A stretch of 64,000 nucleotides of DNA from Proales similis (Eukaryota; Rotifera; Eurotatoria; Ploima; Proalidae): contig JAGVRJ010000009.1 in assembly GCA_019059635.1 (NCBI GenBank), positions 1,583,001-1,647,000 of the forward strand, given 5' to 3'. The notes under the pieces were generated by a model that was not told the origin of the DNA, did not search any database, and worked only from the letters and a program-made list of their open reading frames with translations. Shown in pieces: positions 52,301 to 63,704 of the stretch. Numbering within the stretch: position 1 is the first letter of the stretch; each line of letters begins with the position of its first letter. A program made the position numbers and the translations under genes.

Positions 52301-55300
52301 TTGAGCAACCTTGAATATCTCTTGGGCTAGTTCGCTCACTCCTTTTCCGTTAAAAGAGGAAACAAAAAAGAATCCAACAATCTGTGAATATCTTCTTCTT
52401 AGACGCTCAGTGTCAATATTATATTTCTGAACTTCATCAATATGAGTTCCGATGATCATGATAGGGCATTGTGGAGCATGACACTCGATCGAATTCAGCC
52501 AGAATTCAAGACCCGCATGATCTGAGCCAAGTCTCACATTCCACACAAGCAAGTAAATCGATCGATTAGTCAGAAAAAATTGATGCGTATTGTAATATAC
52601 TACTTGTCCAGCAAAATCAAATACTGAAAAAGTGAGAGTCTTTTCAGATCCTAGATCTACAACCCACTCACTGATATCAATTCCGTCAGTGACGTCCGGT
52701 ATAGCTTCATTGCTGTTTTGAAATGTATTATTCATCAACGCCTTCATCAAACTAGTTTTTCCTGCTCCTCCTAGACCTTGAAGCATTAGCTTGGTTCGAC
52801 GACACTCAACTGAGTCGCTGCCTAATCTATCAAGATAAGCGAGAACTGATTGTACTCCTCGATTCTGAATTTCCAACGGTGGAGTTTTCAAGCTTATGCA
52901 TCCGGTCAAGTCCAATTCAGTAAGCTTAAGCTTTCCAAGCTGAGATGGAAGCGATTCTAAGTTAAGACAGTAGCGAAGCTTCAAAACCTTAAGTCTTCTT
53001 AGGGACTTGATGCCTCTTGGAATTCTTCTGAAAGCTTGGAAAGAAAAGTCCAAATATGTAAGTCGATAGTAGGAAAAAAACATCTTTGAGAATATAGAAT
53101 CTCTTGATAATCCTTTTACATCTTCTGCTTCACCAGCTGCTTCTTCTTCGTCATTAGCAAGTAATTCTTGTTGAATCCCAAGCCGAGGATACTTTTTAAA
53201 TATGTATGCGTTGAAGGCTTGAAGTTCGCGACCATCTAGGTAGCCATTCGCGTCCTTATCATACAATTCAAATGCTTCTTTGGCCTCATCCTGACTCATC
53301 AGATTTGGACAATACATGTTTTTGACTAAATCAAGATCAACTTGCATAAGGTGCCATTCGTTTTCACTTGAAGGAACAATTAAATTCACTCCTTGAAAAG
53401 CTAACCTTTCCAGCCGCGGACTGCGAGATACAAGCTCATCAGAGACTTGAATCATTCTTGTTTGGGCTAAATGGATTGTTTCGAGTCCGGTTACTTCCAT
53501 ACCCTCTTCGAATTTTGGGAATTCTGAAATATTAATTCGTGACAGCACGAGAACTTTCAAGGTTTCAATTCTATAAATTGATAAGCTTTTAAGTGGTTGA
53601 TTGTCAATAACTAAGCGGGTAAGATTCGATTTGGAAGCAAATATTTGAGGCGGAATTGAATTTAACTGGTTGTTGATCAATTCAAGATTAAGAAGCTCGG
53701 TAGAATTCGAAAAATCCATGTCTATGATTTCTGTGTTGCTTATTCTAATACTGACCAATTTTGGAACATGTTTAAGAAGCTTTTTTGACAAAAAGACAGC
53801 CCTAGACGGATCCTTGTCAAAGTTTCCATTTCCATCTACTTCCATACTGCTTATAGTTGATGAATAGTTAGTATTGGCACGGGCCGCTTTCCTCATTAAT
53901 TTCTCAAGGGTCTTATTTTCTTTCAAATGTAGATTAGCCAAGTTGAACTTGAGCGAGTTGCAGTATTTACAAGTTCCCGTCGACCATATTAGCTTTTTGT
54001 TTGTATTTATATAATCCTCCAAGGGTCTGCATGGTGGAAAACTCTCATGTTGTATTTGCTCCGAATAAACAATTAAATCAACTCCATGATCCCTTCCACT
54101 TGTATTTTTCATTAATCTCGAGCGAACTGAGTAAAATACTGGGACTTGAAGCGCTAAAAGACAAGAAACTTCAGAAAAATATGACAGAAGATCCTTTAAT
54201 TTCTCTGAATCAGGGAACAAATCGCCCAATTCTAGGGAACTTGACTAATTTCAAATATTTTTTTATAAGTTACAATCATAAAATCAATGATCTGGCTTAC
54301 TTTAGTCAAGTCAATCGCTCCCAAAAATACCATCAAGAGATAAATCGGTGTGAGAGTAATATCACTTTCTAGGATATTTAAACACTCAGTGGCGAGTAAA
54401 TGGGGCCGATGAACATTATAAGTCGGTTTCTGTTGATATTGACAAATTTTTTTTTCTCGATGGGCGCAGTATAAACTTACACAAGATATCTTATTAAGGG
54501 AGTCGAGTTTTGAGATTTTCGTTAAGAACTGTTGATCAACTTGGGCTGGTAAAAGAACTATAGGTCGAAAGCGTGTATTGGTCATTGACTCAGCCTCGAC
54601 GGCACTATTTTCCTCATAAGAAATTGCATTTAGCTTACGAAATATTTCTGCGACTCGATCTGAACTGATTTCAGATATTGAATTCCAAATGTATCGGGCA
54701 CTTAATGGATGATCACAGCCCAGGCAGCTCTTAGATAAGTGAAACGATGGATATTGTTCAATAGTCATTTCCCATATTTGATCTTCATTAAATACATCAA
54801 AAGGAACTGGTACAAAATCTGAATGCTGCTTGAAAAAAGAAATCCAATTGAAAACTCGATTAAGTATTGGAACTTGAATTTCAAGTTGCTCTGGTGGCTC
54901 ATAATGACCAACAACTCTTTCCATGTTTGTTCCGACACAACTTGAAAGCATCGCCCAGAAGCCGCATGGATGAATCATATCGGAGTTAACGTCATAACAG
55001 AATGACCCTTTTCCAATAACATTTAGAAGGACAAGGCCTTCTGCTTCATTAATCTCATCGACAACAGCAGCGCCAATAAGGTTTTTCTCATCTTTTCTGA
55101 ATTCATAGCCGGTTGGAGTGTTTTGTATTGGAAACTCTGCTTCAAGATACATGCCAACTCTAAGCCCATACTCATTGCCAAGTTTTGACTGGGAAGTTTT
55201 AGAAAATTCTGCAAACCGTTTTTCATTAATTATATACAACCTACCTTGGGAGGCACATTAGGCATGTAAACTCCTAGAATGGCGTTATCCCTGAGTTGAA

Positions 55301-58300
55301 GAAGGAATCACATGGTTAAGATTGCTGCTGGACAATAAAATCGGTAAAACTTACGATGGACTTTTCTCCAACATATTTACTCGCACGAACGGGAATATTT
55401 CTACTTTAGAACCTCTCTCAATCGGAAAAGAACCAATTTTTTCGTAATTGTAATAAAATTCGCATTTGAAAATGTCATTATACTTGAGAAAGTTAAGCTA
55501 CGTATTTCGGAAATTGTTTGTTAAATCTTACCTCTTCGAATAGTCGAACCAGAATTTTATCGCCTGTATTAATAAGCCAAGTTTCGGGTTTTTTAGAGCT
55601 TATTATTCCACTTCGCCTCTGGATCTCTTGCATCAAAGCTTGATGAGCATTCTTTAGACAAAACTAAAAAGTCAGCTAATCCAACAGGATCGAATGGCAG
55701 ATGTTTACTTTTATTTGTAGATCAATCGGAACATTCTTTATCAATGATGAAGGTATTTGCGCAAGTTGAGTGGAAGACTAGTTTGTTTTAAAAGCAAAGT
55801 TGAACCGATTCTTTGAAAGATAAGTTTACCTCTCCTGTGTATCTCTGATCTTCAATCATTTTAAATAAATAACTTGAACTGTCATCAATTTGGATCTGAG
55901 ATCTGCCATATGAATCAAAAGCTTTTTTTAATTTGCATTTTTGCGCTTTTATTTGCCGATTCCTAGCGTTAAGGCCCACAACTGTACGCTCCATCGCTGC
56001 CTTATCACTAGGAATAAAGCATAAAATTGTTAGATTTTTCAAATTTAATCAATCAAAACTTACTCTATCATCAGACCAATATAAATAAATTCGGCTTGTA
56101 AAATTGAAGAGAAATTCACCCAAAATCGATCACAACCAAATGGACTCAAACGCTGATTGCCGATAACTTTTGTATCTTCTTTACTAAACGTCAAAAGGGA
56201 TCCTTGAGCTTGACGTTCAGCAGATATTGGCCTGGATGATATTCGAAACTGATGAGATTTCATCAGAGCTGGGGCATTGAAAAATGGATTCATATCGGTA
56301 AAAGCTCTCTGATTAAATCATTTTGAACCATTCAATTTTAAAAATGTTGTTGAGAAAAAAGCCAAATGCTTACAAGAACAGTTTGACACCATTTGGAAGA
56401 CTTATTGCAGTCTTGACACCGATAAGCTGCCCCAGCGGATTTCGCATCATCAATTAATTTAAATCTGTGCTCACTGAACAGAAGATCTGATGCATTTTTA
56501 TCCTGAAACCCTTCAAGAATACCTAAATTAAAAGGAAAATAAGCAAAAAAAATTTAAAGAGGTATTACATTCGACCACTTCTTGCTTAATATTTGTCCAA
56601 TATGTACCAACTTTTACAAGTCCTTCAATATTGCTTTCCCCATACTTAAGATAACTTTTAAAATCAAAAAATGAATATAATGCATGATATTATAAGCTCA
56701 CCGTGTAAGGAACTGAATTTTTATACAAAATCCACTCAATTACAGTGGTGTACTCGGAGAACAAGAAAAATATTGCTTTAAGCTGTTGATCAAGCGTGTT
56801 GTTTACTAATCGTGTAAGGTCAATTACTCGCACAATCATTTCAATCGTTCCTTATTTTAGTGATCAAGTAAGCATCGTTTTAAAGTATCCGAAATTTTTT
56901 TTTACCTTGAGAAGGGTTTAAGCACAGTTGAAAGCTATAACATCCTTCTTTAAACCTTATATCGAAAGCTGAATCTAGCTCAATATTATGATCATGGCCA
57001 AAAATTTTGATGGTTTCGTGCCAAAGTGATTTGGGGACAACGCCAAATATTTGAAGGTTAAGGCTTAAAATGTTAAAATTTTCGTCAACAAACGAGTTCT
57101 TTTGCTTAATTTAAAATGATCAAGAGTGGAGAATTAGAAAAATGGGGCGAAAACACTCACATTTGATTGAATATTTTTTAACATTTGAGATATTACCAAG
57201 TCTTGTTGTGAATCGAAAACTTTGCAAGAAAGGTTCATATCATGAAAAATATTGGAGATTATTATCATGTCTTCTTGGCATGTGAATTCACAATAAGCGT
57301 CGCAATCCAAGCGCTCTGCTTGCGATGACTTTTCGATGAGTTTTTGGATCAATTGGCAAAACCATGGCACGTCAAAAACAATATAAGATAATCCATTTTC
57401 TGACTCAAACAGAAGTAAATCACCCTTCATTCATTATTTAAAGATTATCAGGATCAAAAATTAGAACTTAAGTTTACCAATTCATTTTTGAATTGAATCG
57501 TTTCCATGACAAGACTATTTAAATCAGATGATGTCTGTATTTGAGTTTTGATTTCGATGCTTTCACGATAAACGTGATCAATGATTGTCTCTAACGTTGT
57601 TATTTTAACTCCGGTATCAGATTTTGATTGAATTGAACTTTCTACATCTTCGTATATAGCTGGCTTGAAACGGTTTTTTAGAGACGCTTTAATCGAATAG
57701 ACTAACTCCTCATGAAGCTTTAAAAATAAACATTGAACGTGTGGGGTCATTATTTTAACAAAGTTCAAATCTTATACCTTAGAATCAAGATCTTGAAAAA
57801 TAAAAAATCTAACTAGAAATATGAACAATAATAGAAGCAATATCAACATATTTTTCAATGACATTTAATACTTACTATCTCGACTTTCTATTGAACTTTT
57901 TAGCTTTTTAATATTCGCTCTCACCTCAAGCTTATCTCTTAATCTTTCTTCTTCAAAAAAGTCGCTTTTTTTCAATTCTCTTTTAATCAAATAAATTAAC
58001 TTTGGTTTCTTTAAAGACGAAGTAATAAAAATAATTACCTAAAGAATTGTTCTTCTTCTTTATCTATTTGCGCAATTAATTTGTTTAGTCTTTCAAACAA
58101 CCGCTCTGAAAGAGCGCTGAGCTTAAATGAGTCATTCTGGCTCTTAATCAGAATAGTAAGCGTGATGTAGTTGTGTTTGAGAATTATTTCGCCCACTAGA
58201 ATCTCAAAGAGGCGATCGATTAGAAATTCGTTTTCTTCGACACAAACAATTGATAAAGCGTTTGGAGTGTAAACTTTAAGTGAAAAATCCATTCTTAGTT

Positions 58301-59255
58301 CAAACACATTCAGCTTATTTCCGGATGGTAGGCTGATTGTTTCAATCTGAATAGGGCAAGTATCTGCTGCTGACTTTTTTTCTTTCAGGAATGCAGATAA
58401 ATTCAGAGCTGTATCGTTCAAAATTATTAACTTATGAGTTTTAACTGACTTTGTTGGTACTAATTTGGTTGATTCGTTATCAGTCATTGGAGTATCGCTC
58501 TCAGAACTCTGTAGCCGATCTAGTTTAAATATATACTCCGTCACCCGTGGAAATTCACTCCTTTTAATTTTCGTCAGTTGAATATTTGAATTAAACAACC
58601 GAAGAATTCGGATGCCAAAATCAGTTAAGTAAATGCAGCCTTCGAATTGAACGCGATTGATGCTGCTGAATATTTTGGAGTTCGAAAAATATTTGTATAG
58701 CATATACAAAGTTATATCAGTAATAAAATCCATTCCATCTAGTATTAGAGCGGAGATTCGGTGGCCAAGTTTTTCCTTATCTTCGAAAATCGACTAAAAT
58801 TCCAGTTTCAAAAGTTTTAATTACGGGAAAATTTTCAGCTAAGCAAAAAACAGACAGACTTTGATTTTTTCAATTGAAAAGTCGCCTGATTTTTTCAGTA
58901 CTGGAAAAAGCTCAAAGATTTCATAATTGCCAGCCAGCTCGTTTGAACGAGAGTTTTTGGTCAACTGACTCGTTAATTCTGGCAGCTTGATTAGGCTTGA
59001 ATCATTTTGTTTCAATATTTCTGTTTGGTCTTTATCTTTTTTTTAAATTAACTTTTAAAAATTGCGTTGTTTTCCATGAAATAGTAGGTTCCAACCTGAT
59101 TTTGATGATAATTGAGGTAAAGGTCCTTCAAGACTAAATTGTACTCTTTTCTTAGATTGTGCCTTGGAAATTTTAAGAGGCTCGATCGTCGTAATTCCGT
59201 TTGAACTTGGCTGCTGTTCATCTGGTAGAGAATTTTTCTCTTTATCTTTTTCCAT
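49327..59255 (-). CDS. Giant Roco protein: degenerate ROC-COR, MBT-like, LRR/EF-hand, ROC-COR and two TIR domains
   Basis: About 18 exons with mostly 45-120 bp introns, an estimated 2,900-3,000 residues. The N-terminus (MEKDKEKNSLPDEQQ, 59255) is disordered. 58.8-57.9 kb reads as a ROC-like fold without a P-loop, followed by COR-like ELGDLLLFESENGLSYIVFD (57.4 kb). Next is a Cys-rich stretch (YRCQDCNKSSKWCQTVL), then an MBT-like repeat (LRVGMYLEAEF...MIHPCGFWAML, 55.1 kb). LRRs follow with an EF-hand loop DKDANGYLDGRE. The second ROC is intact: GLGGAGKTSL, DFAGQ, GTHIDE. The COR domain is at 52.2-51.5 kb. TIR 1 has YDVVLVYSSDD, and TIR 2 has LQCFISYCRMNS and YSVWIDYEQ. Roco proteins are GTP-regulated scaffolds, and TIR domains signal or cleave NAD. 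Exon joins were checked at 54.3, 52.2 and 50.7 kb. It could be two adjacent genes, split near 56 kb. Confidence 0.65.
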
Positions 59256-59575
59256 GATTTTTGAACCTTAATAATGGATTGGAAATTTTAGACTGAAATA
59301 ACCTGAGAAGCTAGTCAAAATGGAGTTTCCATGGAGACGTTATAGATTATTATGTCATGTTATTTATTTGATCTGAATAGTTTGTTTTAAATGGAAAAGC
59401 TATTGAGTATCACAAAGCACTATGTTTAAAGTTGACAGAATTCGGTCAAGTTATCATCTTTATTTTGATTCGAAATCTCGCTTAGGTGCCAAAAGTAAGA
59501 TAAACTAAACGAAAAAAAACATAAGAAATCCCATTTTAACATAATTTTACAGACGGTTTTGATCTTTTTCAATTT
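59256..59575. other. Spacer between BRF1 and the Roco gene
   Basis: 320 bp between two genes on the same strand. No coding sequence is supported. It would hold the Roco promoter if that gene is transcribed on its own. Confidence 0.4.
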
Positions 59576-61729
59576 TCATTCATCGTTTGTATCTGTGTTA
59601 GTGCTTCTCTATTTTGAAAAAAAAAATTCTTATCTGATTTTAAAAAATTAATTTGATAAAAAACGTACCAAGTCGGAGTTGAGGTTTTTCAATACATCAT
59701 AGTTAATTTTGCTGGAAAGTTTTTTTTCTTGAAGCATTCGTTCAATCGCTTCCTGTGGATTTGCCACCGGCGTGGTGTTTTTTGGTTTTCTTATTCGCTA
59801 GAAGTACTAGGTTAAAAAAATCGATAAGCATTGAATTGGGAATGAATCTACAGTCTTCTTCGGTTTGGGTTCATGATGCTTATTGGATTCGTTTTCCCTT
59901 TTTCTATTCTCCTCTCTCTCTTTCTGTTCCCTTAGCCAGTCCTTGTTTGCTCTTAGCCAAAGCTTTGCTTTAGTTTTTATTTCACTCGGACTCAATATCA
60001 TCTAAAGAGATGTTAATTTCTTGAATCTTTTTCTGAATTTCTAAAATCAGGAATTTACCGAGTTTATCTCATCGTCATCAATTCCGTTTAAATCTAACTC
60101 TTCGCTTCCCAAATGGACAATGCTATCGGTTTCGATCACTTCTTGTGCTGGTAGGATACGTTTTGTTTCATTTTTGCTTGATTTTATTTCTGATTTGCTC
60201 TGTGTGTGAACATTACTCATCTCTAATAGTTTCGGTGAACTTCTCGTTTTTTCTCTACTTTTAACAACGTGTAAGTGTTGCCTTAGTAGATCACGACGGC
60301 GTCTGATCGATTCAAGGTCTATATCTTGGTCCTCCTCTTCACCAAAACTTTCCATTTCGTCAGTAAGGCTAGGGTCTATTTCCTCTTCTTGTTCTTCTTC
60401 TTCTTCATCTTCGTTTTCGCCTCCTATTCCACTTGGACTTTTTTCCTCGACACCGCCCAGCGAAGATGGAACAAGCCCCAAGGAGCGAAGAGTTGGTCTC
60501 AGGTTTTCCCACTGGTCGCTTGAGCTGTTTGATAAATCGGACGTAGTTGGTAGAACGTTTTCATCTACAATAGATTTAATTAAAGTTATTTGGTCTTGAG
60601 ATAGAAACTCTTCGGCTTCTTGAATTTCAGTTTCAATATTATTTAAATCCTTATTCGGTCCAAGTAGCTCGTTTTCCATGGCAGCCATTTTGGCATATTT
60701 AGCAAAGATTCCTCGGGGTTTATTCAATTCGTTCAACGCTGCTTCGATGTTTTCTTGAAGCTGAAAAATCTCTCGCTCAAGCTCTTGAATATTTGTCATT
60801 TCTTCAATCTGTTTGATTTTTGCGAACCTTCGAGATCTTGTGAATGCTGGCGGATCATGCTCTTCTTCAAGATCAATCGTATGAAACTCATCTACTGTTA
60901 AATTTGAAGAAGGAGTGTCCTCAAATTCGAGCATTCTCTTTCGGAGAGTTGTTTTGCCAATTTTTACTACTTTAACAATATCATCCAGCGATCGATGGAA
61001 ATCATACATTCGAGCTGAAACCAATAGTGCAGCTCCACACAAGCCGGATGGTCGACGACCGGTCGCCATCCAATCTCGATTCATCCTTTGAACCAATCTA
61101 AGTGCAGTCATCGTTACTTCCTGAGTCCTCTCTCCGAATTCAAGTTTTTGAGCAAACCGCGGAATAAATAGCCCTGGATCGATTTCCGGAAGTCTGATGC
61201 AAAGGATGTAAGCAAATTTCATGGCAAGTTTTCCAAGACTTGAAATATAACATGCATTGTCATGAACTATGTCACACAGATCCAAGAGCATATGTGGAGT
61301 GCCTTCTGTTCGACACACTAAATAAAGGCAAGCTGCAATTACTTGCCTAATTTTACGCCCGCGAGTAAGTCCTCGCTGGACAGCTAACTTGTAAAAATTG
61401 AATGCAGTGTCTAAACAGTGTTGATTCAGCCTTAACTGGCTCCCCATCTCATTAATAAGCTTTTTTCCGTTTTGTAGGGTAATTTCTTTTGACTCTCGTA
61501 GTGTGTTTTGCAAGCCATGAATGCTTATTCCTCTCGTATCATTTGTTCCAATGAATTGACCAACAACATTGCAGCCACCGCCAGCGGATTCCTCAATTTG
61601 AACTTCACTGACAATAATCGACTCTTCGAGTACATCGCCGCAATTTGTGCAATATGTAATGCCTCGAGCTCGGTCGACTTCGATTTCATTTGAATTGCAC
61701 TTTTTGCAAACTTGAATGCTAGTGGACAT
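59576..61729 (-). CDS. BRF1: TFIIIB subunit BRF1
   Basis: The main exon (61729 to about 60058) starts MSTSIQVCKKCNSNEIEVD, a zinc ribbon with CKKC and CTNCGD. Two cyclin-like repeats follow, as in TFIIB (LNQHCLDTAFNFYKLA; FGERTQEVTMTALRLVQRM), with GLCGAALLVSARMYDFHR. An acidic region comes next. Further exons carry the BRF1-specific C-terminal motifs: DDDEINS joined to LSPSEIKTKAKLWLRANKD, then ANPQEAIERMLQEKKLSSK and INYDVLKNLNSDL. The last exon probably ends at 59576 with RSTNTDTNDE; a readthrough ending at 59648 is the alternative. BRF1 bridges TBP and RNA polymerase III at tRNA and 5S genes in the nucleus. It lies 223 bp downstream of the bS16m gene on the same strand. Confidence 0.93.
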
Positions 61730-61952
61730 GTTTGCTTAGATATACATCGGCAGCAGAAACCGTAACTTCTGCTTTTTTCGTATTTCGAATGAAATTATTT
61801 CGTTTTGAATACACACGTTCGAATCTCGATCAGTTTATAATTTGGGTGCATAATTTTGAAGGCATCTACTAATCACGTGCACCAAAAAAGCCAAACCAGA
61901 GCAGTTCTAAATAGCTAATAATGAATTTATTCATCAGTTAAAATGTTCATAT

Positions 61953-62690
61953 TTAAGCGGTTTTCTCGAGGCTTTGGGTTTCTTCTTCTGAATGCATGCT
62001 TTCAAGTTTTTTCCTATTTCGATAAGCCTGATAGTAGGAGTCTGGATGAACCGGCAAAAAGCCAGATAGGCCTTCAAAACCTTTTTTAACGCTGAAAATT
62101 TCGAGTCAAACAAGAAATTTTGTGCTTACCAAGAATCTCAGCAGCTTTACCGCGAATCAAGGCTCCACGAGCCATGTAATACTTGATCCGATCAAAATTT
62201 AGAGCGACTAAGATCTGATTGTCTCTGTTGGGCATCGGATCAATAGATCCAACATCTTCAATGTATCCGTCAGACAAATCACATTCCGTTCGAGTCACAG
62301 CAAGTCGGTAGAAACGCCTATTCCGACAATGTGTGATGGGCATAAGTCGAATAACCAAAGGTCCTTTAATTATGCTTCTGGCTAACTCGGGTGGATTTCT
62401 AGACAAATCTTTTTAAACATTCCTCAATTCGGAAGTTTTTTTTAAATAACTCACCCATATTTGAATGAGGCCCTGATTTTTTTAAGCTCGAAGATGTTTT
62501 TTATGTTCTCATCACCCCGATATCCATAATTTGGGGGGATAGGTGGCAAATTTTCTGTGATAGCTATATCACTCAATGGATCTTCATCTCCGTTTCTGGG
62601 TCCCTTAGAGTAGGGCCTAAATGAAGGACCAGCTACACGGCATAGTGCCCGTATTGCTGGAAAATGTAATTTTTTCCCCAATTTAAACAT
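61953..62690 (-). CDS. MRPS16: Mitochondrial ribosomal protein bS16m
   Basis: Three exons: 62690 to about 62450, then about 62401-62130, then 62080-61953. The N-terminus (MFKLGKKLHFPAIRALCRVA) is basic and looks like a mitochondrial presequence, continuing into an extension of about 60 residues not found in bacterial S16. The S16 core is clear: IRLMPITHCRNRRFYRLAV, IEDVGSIDPMPN, VALNFDRIKYYMARGA. The last splice, with its acceptor at the AG before GTTTTGAAGG, rebuilds ILGFEGLSGFLPVHP, the family end motif. The protein belongs to the small subunit of the mitoribosome. It lies 135 bp downstream of bL21m on the same strand. Confidence 0.92.
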
Positions 62691-62825
62691 TCCTTTTTAA
62701 CAAACAAATTTAATTCGCTTATATGAAAGCAGAAATTAAATGATGAAAAATTATCTCCATCTTAATTAATCTTAGATAAATTAATTCAATGCAGTCAAAG
62801 TTTATTAAATAGCATGGAAAAGAAC

Positions 62826-63655
62826 CTATGTTTCTGATGATTGGACTTGAGGCAATTCACCAACAAACTCGATAGAGTTAATCCTGAGCATTGTTAGAAC
62901 ATTTTTGGCAACTTAAGGGGTAAAAGCTGAGATAGTATTCAACATAGCAAAAGCTCCTGTTATACTTACAGTTCATTCGTCTATTATCTTTGCGCGGTTT
63001 GTATTTAAATACAATAACATCGTTTGAGAGAGTCTTTTCAATAACTGTGGCCTCGATTCTCACCACCTCTTTGCTTTAAAAAACTAGATTAACTATAACC
63101 AAGTAAGCAAATATTTCTGATTTCCAACCTGACAAGGGGTTTGCCAACAATTGTAAAATCACTTCCTCCGACAAGCAGAACCTTTTTAAAACGGTTAAAA
63201 ACTTATATACTAGAAATGATCACCGAATTACTTTTTCGAGTCGAATTCTATCTCCAATAGTTGGATAGAAATGGTTCCGAACTGTAATAATATCTTCATT
63301 CGTTATTTTAAACTGGCTGCCTCCAATCATTACTACTGCAAACAAACGCGATGATCTTGGTTCATGTAATTTCTCAGTCAACTTTTTGTATGTCTCATCT
63401 ACTATCATGATTTTTAGCAACTGACTTTGATGTCAAAATAAATTATTACCAATGCTCTTGACTTCATACAGAACTCCATCTTTTGACAAGCTAGTACTAA
63501 GATGATAGCCAGCACTGAACTGTCTGAATGAGTGGCTTGAAAATGAAGAGTCAAATAAAAAGCGTTTTAAGTAAAAACAAATTAAAACTTACCATTTTGA
63601 CATTAAGTCAGACTTAACCACATGCAAAAGTTCTGGTCGCAACACTCGATTCATC
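62826..63655 (-). CDS. MRPL21: Mitochondrial ribosomal protein bL21m
   Basis: About six small exons. The start is ATG 63655 (MNRVLRPELLHVVKSDLM). The core exon holds SSRLFAVVMIGGSQFKIT and NEDIITV...GDRIRLEKV. The next has LLVGGSDFTIVGKPLV, then VVRIEATVIEKTLSNDVIVF with KYKPRKDNRRMNC. The last ends LTMLRINSIEFVGELPQVQ, with the stop at 62826. This order and these motifs match bL21m (compare the human RIRLEKVLLVG, FTLLGKPLL and VRVEATVIEKT). It is a large-subunit mitoribosome protein. The ATG is preceded directly by TTTTCTTTTCTTTAG, an excellent 3' splice site, only 49 bp after the NUBPL stop codon. Confidence 0.9.
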
Positions 63656-63704
63656 TAAAGAAAAGAAAATCTTGTTTTTATTTAGAGTAGTAAAATAAGC
63701 AAGT
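63656..63704 (-). promoter_or_regulatory. 49 bp intercistronic region with poly(A) signal and splice acceptor
   Basis: Read on minus: the NUBPL stop codon, an AATAAA hexamer at 63682-63677, then a pyrimidine tract ending TTTAG immediately before the bL21m ATG. This is the layout of an operon junction where one pre-mRNA is cut and polyadenylated upstream and trans-spliced downstream. The elements are seen directly; the operon interpretation is inference. Confidence 0.55.
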
